A stretch of 14,123 nucleotides of DNA from Symbiodinium natans (lineage: Eukaryota; Sar; Dinophyceae; Suessiales; Symbiodiniaceae). The notes beneath the pieces are model-generated. The model made no database searches. It had not been told where the DNA came from and saw only the letters and a program-made list of their open reading frames with translations. Location of the stretch: assembly GCA_905221605.1 (NCBI GenBank), contig CAJNDS010001562.1, forward strand, positions 1 to 14,123, read 5' to 3'. Both the position numbers and the translations under genes were made by a program. Of the stretch, positions 1 to 9,030 are shown piece after piece (within the stretch, counting starts at the first letter, position 1; each line of letters begins with the position of its first letter).

Positions 1-480
1 CATCCGAGTACTGTGCCTGCCACACCAAACCCATTCAAATCTCATCCGAGTACTGGCCTGCCACACCAAACCCATTCAAATCTCATCCGAGTACTGTGCC
101 TGCCACACCAAACCCATTCAAATCTCATCCGAGTACTGTGCCTGCCACACCAAACCCATTCAAATCTCATCCGAGCACTGTGCCTGCCAACCAAACCCAT
201 TCAAATCTCATCCGAGTACTGTGCCTGCCACACCAAACCCATTCAAATCTCATCCGAGTACTGTGCCTGCCACACCAAACCCATTCAAATCTCATCCGAG
301 TACTGTGCCTACCACACCAAACCCATTCAAATCTCATCCGAGTACTGTGCCTGCCACACCAAACCCATTCAAATCTCATCCGAGTACTGTGCCTGCCACA
401 CCAAACCCATTCAAATCTCATCCGAGTACTGTGCCTGCCACACCAAACCAAATCTCATCCGAGTACTGTGCCTGCCACAC

Positions 481-620
481 CAAGCCCATTCAAATCTCAT
501 CCGAGTACTGTTCCTGCCACACCAAACACATTCAAATCTCATCCGAGTACTGTGTCTGCCACACCAAACCCATTCAAATCTCATCCGAGTACTGTGCCTG
601 TCACACCAAACCCATTAAAA
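481..620 (+). repeat. Variant-tagged segment, copy A (partner at 4217-4356)
   Basis: Three rare variants occur in consecutive monomers: AAACACATTC at 524, GTGTCTGCC at 552 and GCCTGTCAC at 596. The same three occur in the same order at 4260, 4288 and 4332, a constant offset of 3736 bases. About four bases differ between the two segments. A shared run of rare variants at constant offset indicates common descent of the segment, not chance. Confidence 0.85.
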
Positions 621-654
621 TCTCATCCGAGTACTGTGCCTGCCACACCAAACC

Positions 655-1000
655 CATTCACACCCATTCAAATCCATCCGAGTACTGTGCCGGCCACACC
701 ACCCATTTTCAAATCTCATCCGAGTACTGTGGCCTGCCACACCAAAACCCATTCAAATCTCATCCGAGTACTGTGCCTGCCACAACCAAACCCATTCAAT
801 CTCATCCGAGTAACTGTGCCTGCCAACCAAACCCATTCACATGTCATCCGAGTACTGTGCCTGCACAACCAAAACCCTTTAACAATCTTATCCGAGTAAA
901 CTGTTGCCCTGCCACACCAACCCCATTCAATCTCATCCCGGAGTACTGTGTCCCTTGCCACACCAACCTTCAAATCTCATCCGAGTACTGTTGCTGCCAC
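655..1000 (+). repeat. Indel-rich (degraded) satellite patch 1
   Basis: About eight C-type monomers remain readable but are disrupted by small insertions and deletions, many next to an identical base (GTAACTG, GTAAACTGTTGCCC, CCAAAACCC, CCCGGAGTAC). Substitutions are fewer than indels. This is either true decay or uncorrected long-read error. Confidence 0.8.
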
Positions 1001-1020
1001 ACCCAACCCATTCAAATCTC

Positions 1021-1290
1021 ATCCGAGTACTGCGCCTGCCACACCAAACCAAATCTCATCCGAGTACTGCGCCTGCCACACCAAACCCATTCAAATCTCA
1101 TCCGAGTCTTGCGCCTGCTACACCAAACCCATTCAAATCTCATCCGAGTACTGCGCCTGCCACACCAAACCCATTCAATCTCATCCGAGTACTACGCCCG
1201 CCACACCAAACCCATTCAAATCTCATCCGAGTACTGCGCCTGCCACACCAAACCCATTCAAATCTCATCCGAGTACTGCGCCTGCCACAC
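1021..1290 (+). repeat. TGCGCC sub-variant cluster within C-type block
   Basis: Most consecutive monomers here read TACTGCGCC instead of TACTGTGCC, which adds a second CpG per unit. One unit has TCTTGCGCC and one has TACTACGCC. The variant is nearly absent from the flanking C-type monomers, so it probably spread by local amplification of one mutated unit. Scattered copies with the same change occur again near 7440-7572. Confidence 0.85.
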
Positions 1291-1345
1291 CCTCTGCAAC
1301 CATTCAAATCTCTCCGAGTAATGTGCCTGCCACCCAAACCCTTTC
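1290..1345 (+). repeat. Indel-rich satellite patch 2
   Basis: One to two monomers are irregular here (CACCCTCTGCAACCATTC, AATCTCTCCGAGTAATG, CACCCAAACCCTTTC). The patch sits exactly where the TGCGCC cluster ends and TGTGCC monomers resume. Confidence 0.7.
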
Positions 1346-1602
1346 AATCTCATCCGAGTATTGTGCCTGCCACACCAAACCCATTCAAATCTCATCCGAG
1401 TACTGTGCCTGCCACACCAAACCCATTCAAATCTCATCCGAGTGCCTGCCACACCAAACCCATTCAAATCTCATCCGAGTACTGTGCCTGCCACACCAAC
1501 CCCACTCAAATCTTATCCGAGTACTGTGCCTGCCACACCAAACCCATTCAAATCTCATCCGAGTACTGTGCCTGCCACACCAAACCCATTCAAATCTCAT
1601 CC

Positions 1603-1712
1603 GATACTGTGCCTGCCCGCCCAAACCCACTCCAAATCTCCTCCGAGTACTGTGCCGGCCACACCAACTACCCTTCAAATCTCATCCGAGTAAACAACCT
1701 GTGTCGCCCTGC
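1603..1712 (+). repeat. Indel-rich satellite patch 3
   Basis: Two to three monomers show mixed small indels and substitutions: CCGATACTG, GCCCGCCCAAACCCACTCC, CTCCTCCGAG and GAGTAAACAACCTGTGTCGCCC. Clean C-type monomers resume at about 1713. Confidence 0.75.
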
Positions 1713-1898
1713 CACACCAAACCCATTCAAATCTCATCCGAGTACTGTGCCTGCCACACCAAACCCATTCAAATCTCATCCGAGTACGGTGCCTGCCACA
1801 CCAAACCCATTCAAATCTCATCCGAGTACTGTGCCTGCCACACCAAACCCATTCAAATCTCATCCGAGTACTGTGCCTGCCACACCAAACCCATTTAA

Positions 1899-1934
1899 AT
1901 CTAATCCGAGTACTGTATCTCATCCGAGTACTGT
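1899..1934 (+). repeat. 18-bp partial-monomer tandem duplication
   Basis: ATCTAATCCGAGTACTGT (1899-1916) is followed directly by ATCTCATCCGAGTACTGT (1917-1934), so 18 bases of the unit are present twice and the 42-bp register shifts. This is a clean out-of-register slippage or unequal-exchange junction inside otherwise canonical sequence. Confidence 0.85.
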
Positions 1935-2049
1935 GCCTGCCACACCAAACCCATTCAAATCTCATCCGAGTACTGTGCCTGCCACACCAAACCCATTCAA
2001 ATCTCATCCGAGTACTGTGCCTGCCACACCAAGCCCATTCAAATCTCAT

Positions 2050-2460
2050 CCGGTGCTGTGCCTGCCGCACCAAACCTCATTCAACTCACTCTCCCTCAGT
2101 TGTGCCTGCCACAACCAAACCCATTCAAATTCTCATCGAGTACTGTTCCGTCCACACCAAAACCCCTTTCAAAGCTCATTCCGAGTACTGTTGCTGCCCC
2201 ACCAAACCCAGTCAAATCTCATCCGAGTACTGCGTGCCTGCCACACAGACCCATTCAAAATCCATCGAGTATGTGCCTGCCACACCAACCATTCAATCTC
2301 ATCCGAGTACTGGTTCTGCCACACAAACCCATTCAAATCCCTCATCCGAGTAAAAATGTGCCTGCCACACCAAAACCCATTCATAGCACTCCTCATCCGA
2401 GTAACTGTTGGCCTGCCACAATCCAAAACCCATTCCAATCTATCCTAGTACCGTGGCCTG
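2050..2460 (+). repeat. Indel-rich satellite patch 4
   Basis: About ten C-type monomers are disrupted by 1-3 base indels (TTCAACTCACTCTCCCTCAG, CATCGAGTAC, AAAACCCCTTTC, GAGTAAAAATG, CATAGCACTCC). It is the longest damaged patch within the first C-type block. Clean monomers resume abruptly at about 2461. Confidence 0.82.
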
Positions 2461-3109
2461 CCACACCAAACCCATTCAAATCTCATCCGAGTACTGTGCC
2501 TGCCACACCAAACCCATTCAAATCTCATCCGAGTACTGTGCCTGCCACACCAAACCCATTCAAATCTCATCCGAGTACTGTGCCTGCCACACCAAACCCC
2601 TTCAAATCTCATCCGAGTACTGTGCCTGCCACACCAAACCCATTCAAATCTCATCCGAGTACTGTGCCTGCCGCACCAAACCCATTCAAATCTCATCCGA
2701 GTACTGTGCCTGCCACACCAAACCCATTCAAATCTCATCCGAGTATTGTGCCTGCCACACCAAACCCATTCAAATCTTATCCGAGTACTGTGCCTGCCAC
2801 ACAAAACCCATTCAAATCTCATCCGAGTACTGTGCCTGCCACACCAAACCCATTCAAATCTCATCCGAGTACTGTGCCTGCCACACCAACCCCATTCAAA
2901 TCTCATCCGAGTACTGTGCCTGCCACACCAAACCCATTCAAATCTCATCCGAGTACTGTGCCTGCCACACCAAACCCATTCAAATCTCATCCGAGTACCG
3001 TGCCTGCCACACCAAACCCATTCAAATCTCATCCGAGTACCGTGCCTGCCACACCAAACCCATTCAAATCTCATCCGAGTACTGTGCCTGCCACACCAAA
3101 CCCATTCAA

Positions 3110-3345
3110 ATAACATCCGAGTACCGCGCCTGCCACACCAAACCCATTTCAAAGCGTCATCCAGTACTGTGCCTGCCCACCCACACCCTTCAAATCTCAT
3201 CCGAGTCTGTGCCTGCCACACCAAACCCCTTCAAATCTTCATCGAGTAACGTGCCTGCCCACACCAAAACCCAATTCCAATCTCATCCGAGTAACTGTCC
3301 TGCCCCCAAACCCCATTTCACATCCTCATCCGAGTACTGTTCCCC
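3110..3345 (+). repeat. Indel-rich satellite patch 5
   Basis: About five to six monomers carry small indels (CAAATAACATCCG, TTTCAAAGCGTCATCCAG, CTGCCCACCCACACCC, CAAAACCCAATTCC, CTGCCCCCAAACCCCATTTC). Most insertions repeat an adjacent base. Regular monomers resume at about 3346. Confidence 0.8.
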
Positions 3346-3480
3346 TGCCACACCAAACCCATTCAAATCTCATCCGAGTACTGTGCCTGCCACACCAAAC
3401 CCATTCAAATCTCATCCGAGTACTGTGCCTGCCACACCAAACCCATTCGAATCTCATCCGAGTACTGTGCCTGCCACACC

Positions 3481-3512
3481 AAACCCATTCAAATCTAAAC
3501 CCATTCAAATCT
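3481..3512 (+). repeat. 16-bp partial-monomer tandem duplication
   Basis: AAACCCATTCAAATCT occurs twice in direct succession (3481-3496 and 3497-3512). The duplication is exact, adds 16 bases to one unit and shifts the array register. It lies in clean sequence, so a real slippage or unequal-exchange event is more likely than an assembly problem. Confidence 0.87.
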
Positions 3513-3659
3513 CATCCGAGTATTGTGCCTGCCACACCAAAACCATTCAAATCTCATCCGAGTACTGTGCCTGCCACACCAAACCCATTCAAATCTCATC
3601 CGAGTACTGTGCCTGCCACACCAAACCCATTCAAATCTCATCCGAGTACTGTGCCTGCC

Positions 3660-4035
3660 ACACCAACCCCTTCAAATCTCATCCGAGACTGTGCTGCCAC
3701 ACCACACCCTTCAAATCTCCCATCCGAGTAAACCGAGCTGTGTTTTTTTACCTGCCACACCAAACCCTTCAAATCTCATCCGAGACTGTGCCTCCCACAC
3801 CAAACCCATCCAAATCTCATCCGAGTATGTTCCCTGCCACACAAACCCATTTCGACTCATACCGAGGTCACGTGCTGCCACACCAAACCCATTCAAATCT
3901 CATCCGAGTACTGGTGCCGCCACCCGCCAATTCAATCTCATCCCCGAGTACTGTTGCTGCCTGCACGAAACCCCGCAATCGGCATCCGAGTACTGTGCTG
4001 CCACCCCAACCATTCCAATCTCATCCGAATTAACT
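3660..4035 (+). repeat. Indel-rich satellite patch 6
   Basis: About nine monomers are strongly disturbed, including a run of seven or eight T within GCTGTGTTTTTTTACCTGCC near 3737, TTTCGACTCATACCGAGG near 3850, and GCACGAAACCCCGCAATCGG near 3963. C-type identity is still visible at AAACCCATTC near 3886. Clean monomers resume at about 4036. Confidence 0.8.
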
Positions 4036-4216
4036 GTGCCTGCCACACCAAACCCATTCAAATCTCATCCGAGTACTGTGCCTGCCACACCAAACCCATT
4101 CAAATCTCATCCGAGTACTGTGCCTGCCCCACCAAACCCATTCAAATCTCATCCGAGTACTGTGCCTGCCACACCAAACCCATTCAAATCTCATCCGAGT
4201 ACTGTGCCTGCCACAC

Positions 4217-4356
4217 CAAACCCATTCAAATCTCATCCGAGTACTGTGCCTGCCACACCAAACACATTCAAATCTCATCCGAGTACTGTGTCTGCCACAC
4301 CAAAACCATTCAAATCTCATCCGAGTACTGTGCCTGTCACACCAAACCCATTCAAA
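4217..4356 (+). repeat. Variant-tagged segment, copy B (partner at 481-620)
   Basis: AAACACATTC at 4260, GTGTCTGCC at 4288 and GCCTGTCAC at 4332 repeat the order and spacing of the variants in copy A. The offset of 3736 is 89 units minus 2 bases; the shortfall is explained by small indels in the intervening patches. Confidence 0.85.
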
Positions 4357-4789
4357 TCTCATCCGAGTACTGTGCCTGCCACACCAACCCATTCAAATCT
4401 CATCCGAGTACTGTGCCTGCCACACCAAACCCATTCGAATCTCATCCGAGTACTGTGCCTGCCACACCAAACCCATTCAAATCTCTTCCGAGTACTGTGC
4501 CTGCCACACAAAACCCATTCAAATCTCATCCGAGTACTGTGCCTGCCACACCAAACCCATTTAAATCTCATCCGAGTACTGTGCCTGCCACACCAAACCC
4601 ATTCAAATCTCATCCGAGTACTGTGCCTGCCACACCAAACCCATTCAAATCTCATCCGAGTGCTGTGCCTGCCACACCAAACCCATTCGAATCTCATCCG
4701 AGTACTGTGCCTGCCACACCAAACCCACTCAAATCTCATCCGAGTACTGTGCCTGCCACACCAAACCCATTCAAATCTCATCCGAGTAC

Positions 4790-4815
4790 TGTGGCAGGCC
4801 AAGGCCATTCAATCT
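4790..4815 (+). repeat. Short irregular monomer with possible 10-bp inversion
   Basis: After CGAGTAC the sequence reads TGTGGCAGGC, which is the reverse complement of the consensus GCCTGCCACA, followed by CAAGGCCATTCAATCTC. The consensus at this point, TGTGCCTGCCACA, has TGTG and CACA arms around a 5-base loop, so a flip of the loop would give this sequence. The neighbouring monomers are clean. Confidence 0.55.
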
Positions 4816-5319
4816 CATCCGAGTACTGTGCCTGCCACACCAAAACCATTCAAATCTCATCCGAGTACTGTGCCTGCCACACCAAACCCATTCAAATCTC
4901 ATCCGAGTACTGTGCCTGCCACGCCAACCCATTCCAATCTCATCCGAGTACTGTTCCTGCCACACCAAACCCATTCAAATCTCATCCGAGTACTGTGCCT
5001 GCCGCACCAAACCCATTCAAATCTCATCCGAGTATACTGTGCCTGCCGCACCAAACCCATTCAAATCTCATCCGATTACTGTGCCTGCCACACCAAACCC
5101 ATTCAAATCTCATCCGAGTACTGTGCCTGCCACACCAAACCCATTCAAATCTCATCCGAGTACTGTGTCTGCCACACCAAACCCATTCAAATCTCATTCG
5201 AGTATTGTGCCTGCCACACCAAACCCATTCAAATCTCATCCGAGTACTGTGCCTGCCACACCAAACCATTCAAATCTCATCCGAGTACTGTGCCTGCCAC
5301 ACCAAACCCATTCAAATCT

Positions 5320-5374
5320 CATCCGAGTATGTCCTGCCACACACACCGTTTTCAAATCCACTCAAATCTCATCC
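5320..5374 (+). repeat. Indel-rich patch 7 at the C-type to T-type switch
   Basis: CATCCGAGTATGTCCTGCCA, then CACACACCGTTTTCAAATCC and ACTCAAATCTCATCC, form one to two broken monomers. All clean monomers before are C-type. After it comes one ACAAAACCAATTC unit and then T-type monomers, so this marks a junction between two homogenised arrays. Confidence 0.85.
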
Positions 5375-5694
5375 GGTACTGTGCCTGCCACACAAAACCA
5401 ATTCAAATCTCATCCGAGTACTGTGCCTGACACACCAAACCTATTCAAATCTCATCCGAGTACTGTGCCTGCCACACCAAACCTATTCAAATCTCATCCG
5501 AGTACTGTGCCTGCCACACCAAACCTTTTCAAATCTCATCCGAGTACGGTGCCTGCCACACTAAACCTATTCAAATCTCATCCGGGTACTGTGCCGGCCA
5601 CACCAAACCTATTCAAATCTCATCCGAGTACTGTGCCTGCCACACCAAACCTATTCAAATCTCATCCGAGTACTGTGCCTGCCACACCAAACCT
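5375..5694 (+). repeat. 320-bp duplicated segment, copy A (partner at 13514-13833)
   Basis: This segment of nearly eight monomers carries, in order, ACAAAACCAATTC, GCCTGACAC, AAACCTTTTC, TACGGTGCC, CACTAAACC, CCGGGTAC and GCCGGCCAC. The same series occurs at a constant offset of 8139 bases, and reading both copies base by base I find no difference across the segment. Divergence starts at 5695 (CCTGTTC here, CCTATTC in the partner). Copy A is the first T-type sequence after the subfamily switch. Confidence 0.92.
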
Positions 5695-5700
5695 GTTCAA

Positions 5701-5950
5701 ATCTCATCCGAGTACTGTGCCTGCCAAAACAGACCTATTCAAATCTCATCCGAGTACCGCGCCTGACACACCAAACCTTTTCAAATCTCACCCGAGTACT
5801 GTGCCTGCCACATCAAACCTATTCAAATCTCATCTGAGTACTGTGCCTGCCACACCAAACCTATTCAAATCTCATCCGAGTACTGTGCCTGCCACACCAA
5901 ACCTATTCAAAGCTCATCCGAGTACTGTGCCTGCCACACCAAACCTATTC
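5701..5950 (+). repeat. Duplicated segment, 502-bp offset, copy A
   Basis: It contains the linked variants GCCAAAACAGACC (5723), TACCG, GCCTGACACA (5761), AAACCTTTTC and CATCAAACC (5811). The same series lies 502 bases downstream. About four bases differ over about 250 (for example CATCTGAG here against CATCCGAG). The offset is 12 units minus 2 bases, and an indel-rich patch lies between the copies. Confidence 0.88.
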
Positions 5951-6095
5951 AATCCATCCGAAGTACTGTGCCTTGCCACCCAACCGATTCAGTCTCATCG
6001 AGTACTGCGCCTGCCACCCCACCCTATTCAAACATCTCATCCGAGTCTGTGCCTGCCCACACCAAACCTATTCCATCCTCATCCGAGTAACTGTG
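5950..6095 (+). repeat. Indel-rich satellite patch 8
   Basis: About three to four T-type monomers carry indels (AATCCATCCGAAGTACTG, TGCCTTGCCACCCAACCG, TCAAACATCTCATCC, ATTCCATCCTCATCCGAGTA). The patch lies between the two copies of the 502-bp-offset duplication, so it may mark the duplication joint. Confidence 0.78.
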
Positions 6096-6202
6096 CCTGC
6101 CACACCAAACCTATTCAAATCTCATCCGAGTACTGTGCCTGCCACACCAAACCTATTCAAATCTCATCCGAGTACTGTGCCTGCCACACCAAACCTACTC
6201 AA

Positions 6203-6452
6203 ATCTCATCCGAGTACTGTGCCTGCCAAAACAGACCTATTCAAATCTCATCCGAGTACCGTGCCTGACACACCAAACCTTTTCAAATCTCATCCGAGTA
6301 CTGTGCCTGCCACATCAAACCTATTCAAATCTCATCCGAGTACTGTGCCTGCCACACCAAACCTATTCAAATCTCATCCGAGTACTGTGCCTGCCACACC
6401 AAACCTATTCAAATCTCATCCGAGTACTGTGCCTGCCACACCAAGCCTATTC
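6203..6452 (+). repeat. Duplicated segment, 502-bp offset, copy B
   Basis: GCCAAAACAGACC (6225), TACCG, GCCTGACACA (6263), AAACCTTTTC and CATCAAACC (6313) repeat the order found in copy A. The upstream unit here has CCTACTC, which is shared with the unit before the fourth GCCAAAACAGACC at 7170 and not with copy A, so the segment is a mosaic of at least two lineages. Confidence 0.87.
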
Positions 6453-6484
6453 AAATCTCATCCGAGTACTGTGCCTGCCACACC

Positions 6485-6504
6485 AAACCTGTTCAAACCT
6501 ATTC
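6485..6504 (+). repeat. 10-bp partial duplication in one monomer
   Basis: AAACCTGTTC is followed directly by AAACCTATTC. Ten bases of the unit are repeated and the register shifts. The copies differ by G/A, so the event joined two different parent monomers and was not a simple slip within one. Confidence 0.82.
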
Positions 6505-6689
6505 AAATCTCATCCGAGTACTGTGCCTGCCACACCAAACCTATTCAAATCTCATCCGAGTACTGTGCCTGCCACACCAAGCCTATTCAAGTCTCATCCG
6601 AGTACTGTGCCTGCCACACCAAACCTATTCAAGTCTCATCCGAGTACTGTGCCTGCCACACCAAACCTATTCAAATCTCACTCAAATCT

Positions 6690-6862
6690 CATCCGAGTAC
6701 TGTGCCTGCCACACCAAACCTATTCAAATCTCATCCGAGTACTGTGCCTGCCAAAACAGACCTATTCAAATCTCATCCGAGTACTGTGCCTGCCACACCG
6801 AACCTATTCAAATCTCATCCGGGTACTGTGCCTGCCACACCAAACCTATTCAAATCTCATCC
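6690..6862 (+). repeat. Duplicated segment, 420-bp offset, copy A
   Basis: It holds GCCAAAACAGACC (6750), CACCGAACC (6796) and CCGGGTACTG, as in the partner at 7110-7282. I see one mismatch (CCTATTC here, CCTACTC in the partner at 7143). The offset is exactly ten monomers. The left edge of copy A abuts a partial unit, TCTCACTCAAATCTC, near 6676-6690. Confidence 0.88.
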
Positions 6863-7109
6863 GGGTACTGTGCCTGCCACACCAAACTTATTCAAATCTC
6901 ATCCGGGTACTGTGCCTGCCACACCAAACCTATTCAAATCTCATCCGAGTACTGTGCCTGCCACACCAAACCTATTCAAACCTCATCCGAGTACTGTGCC
7001 TGCCACACCAAACCTATTCAAATCTCATCCGAGTACTGTGCCTGCCACACCAAACCTATTCAAATCTCATCCGAGTACTGTGCCTGCCACACCAAACCTA
7101 TTCAAATCT

Positions 7110-7282
7110 CATCCGAGTACTGTGCCTGCCACACCAAACCTACTCAAATCTCATCCGAGTACTGTGCCTGCCAAAACAGACCTATTCAAATCTCATCCGA
7201 GTACTGTGCCTGCCACACCGAACCTATTCAAATCTCATCCGGGTACTGTGCCTGCCACACCAAACCTATTCAAATCTCATCC
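7110..7282 (+). repeat. Duplicated segment, 420-bp offset, copy B
   Basis: The variants GCCAAAACAGACC (7170), CACCGAACC (7216) and CCGGGTACTG repeat copy A at exactly 420 bases. Divergence begins right after, at CCGAGTACTG (about 7284), where the first copy has CCGGGTACTG. Confidence 0.88.
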
Positions 7283-7309
7283 GAGTACTGTGCCTGCCAC
7301 ACCAAACCT

Positions 7310-7440
7310 ATTCAAATCCATCCGAGTACTGTGCCTGCCAACCAACCTTTCAATCTCATCCGAGTACTGGTGCCTGTCCACACCAAAACCTATTCAAGCT
7401 CAATCCGAGGAGTCTGGCCAGGCCACCAAACCTAACGAGT
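7310..7440 (+). repeat. Indel-rich satellite patch 9
   Basis: About three monomers are disturbed (AATCCATCCG, GCCAACCAACCTTTC, GTACTGGTGCCTGTCC, TCAAGCTCAATCCGAGGAGT, CTGGCCAGGCC). It ends with ACCAAACCTAACGAGTACTG, a 12-base deletion junction that recurs in clean sequence at 8267. Mixed-type monomers with TGCGCC follow. Confidence 0.8.
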
Positions 7441-7690
7441 ACTGCGCCTGCCACACCAAACCTATTCAAATCTCATCCGAGTACTGCGCCTGCCACACGA
7501 AACCTATTCAAATCTCATCCGAGTACTGTGCCTGCCACACCAAACGCATTCAAATCTCATCCGAGTGCTGCGCCTGCCACACAAAACCCATTCAAATCTC
7601 ATCCGAGTACTGTGCCTGCCACACCAAACCTATTCAAATCTCATCCGAGTACTGTGCCTGCCACACCAAACCTATTCAAATCTCATCCGA
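7440..7690 (+). repeat. Mixed-variant stretch between two degraded patches
   Basis: Six regular monomers lie between patches 9 and 10. Three carry TGCGCC, one has ACACGAAACC, one CGCATTC and one ACAAAACCCATTC (C-type). This variety contrasts with the uniform T-type units around it and suggests an older or transferred segment. Confidence 0.75.
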
Positions 7691-7945
7691 GTAACTGCTG
7701 GCCCTTCCACACAAACCTATTCAAATCTCTCCGAGTAACTGTGTCCTGTCCACACCAAACCTATTCAATTCCAATCTCATCCGAGTTACAACGTGCCTGC
7801 CACACCAACCTATTCAAAATCCTCATCCGGGTACTGTGCCTGCCCACACCAAACCCTATTCCATCTCTCGAGTACTGTGCCTGCCACTCAACCTATTTCA
7901 AATCTCATTCCGAGTCTGTGCTGCACACCAACCTATTCAATCTCA
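7690..7945 (+). repeat. Indel-rich satellite patch 10
   Basis: About six T-type monomers carry indels (GTAACTGCTGGCCCTTCC, AAATCTCTCCGAGTAACTG, TTCAATTCCAATCTC, CGAGTTACAACGTGCC, CCATCTCTCGAGTAC, CTGTGCTGCACACC). Regular T-type units resume at about 7946. Confidence 0.8.
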
Positions 7946-8424
7946 TCCGAGTACTGTGCCTGCCACACCAAACCTATTCAAATCTCATCCGAGTACTGTG
8001 CCTGCCACACCAAACCTATTCAAGTCTCATCCGAATACTGTGCCTGCCACACCAAACCTATTCAAATCTCATCCGAGTACTGTGCCTGCCACACCAAACC
8101 TATTCAAATCTCATCCGGGTACTGTGCCTGCCACACCAAACCTATTCAAATCTCACCCGGGTACTGTGCCTGACACACCAAACCTATTCAAATCTCATCC
8201 GAGTACTGTGCCTGCCACACCAAACCTATTCAAATCTCATCCGAGTACTGTGCCTGCCACACCAAACCTAACGAGTACTGTGCCTGCCACACCAAACCTA
8301 TTCAAAACTCATCCGAGGACTGTGCCTGCCACACCAAACCTATTCAAATCTCATCCGAGTACTGTGCCTGCCACACCAAACCTATTCAAATCTCATCCGA
8401 GTACTGTGCCTGCCACACCAAACC

Positions 8425-8625
8425 TATTCAAATCTCTCGATTAGTACTGTGCCTTGCCACCCAACCTATTAAAATCTCATCCGAGAGTAGAAGGTGCCTG
8501 CCCCACACCCAAACCCGTTCAAAATATCATCCGAGTAACTGTGGCCTGCCCACACCACAACCTATTCCAAAAATCTCATGCGGTTAACGTGCCTTGGCCA
8601 CACCAAACCCACCAAACCTATTCAA
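8425..8625 (+). repeat. Indel-rich satellite patch 11
   Basis: About five monomers are disturbed (TCTCGATTAGTACTGTGCCT, GAGAGTAGAAGGTGCC, CAAAATATCATCCGAGTAAC, CCAAAAATCTCATGCGGTTA, GTGCCTTGGCC). The patch contains one CCCGTTC unit and ends with ACCAAACCCACCAAACC, a partial duplication. It precedes the longest clean T-type run. Confidence 0.8.
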
Positions 8626-9030
8626 ATCTCATCCGAGTACTGTGCCTGCCACACCAAACCTATTCAAATCTCATCCGAGCACTGTGCCTGCCACACCAAA
8701 CCTATTCAAATCTCATCCGAGTACTGTGCCTGCCACACCAAACCTACTCAAATCTCGTCCGAGTACTGTGCCTGCCACACCAAACCTATTCAAATCTCAT
8801 CCGAGTACTGTGCCTGCCACACCAAACCTATTCAAATCTCATCCGAGTACTGTGCCTGCCACACCAAACCTATTCAAATCTCATCCGAGTACTGTGCCTG
8901 CCACCCCAAACCTATTCAAATCTCATCCGAGTACTGTGCCTGCCACACCAAACCTATTCAAATCTCATCCGAGTACTGTGCCTGCCACACCAAACCTATT
9001 CAAATCTCATCCGAGTACTGTGCCTGCCAC

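Larger units (their letters stand above)
1..5319 (+). repeat. C-type subfamily block 1
   Basis: Every clean monomer here carries AAACCCATTC at unit positions 28-37, and I noticed no AAACCTATTC monomer. The block is interrupted by indel-rich patches at about 655-1000, 1290-1345, 1603-1712, 2050-2460, 3110-3345, 3660-4035 and 4790-4815. Monomers inside those patches are still C-type where readable, so the patches belong to the same local array and are not insertions of another family. The block ends at an indel-rich patch starting at 5320. Confidence 0.93.

Noticed and set aside
2445-3224. Antisense open frame of 259 codons (RFEWVWCGRHST-type repeat)
   Set aside because: It is the reverse complement of the same C-type monomer, the one reverse frame without a stop. 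It disappears wherever the T-type base makes TAG, as expected for chance.
3730-3760. T-run near 3737 as a rho-independent terminator or Pol III stop
   Set aside because: It lies in an indel-rich patch, has no GC-rich stem before it and no gene upstream. It is more likely error or decay within a monomer.
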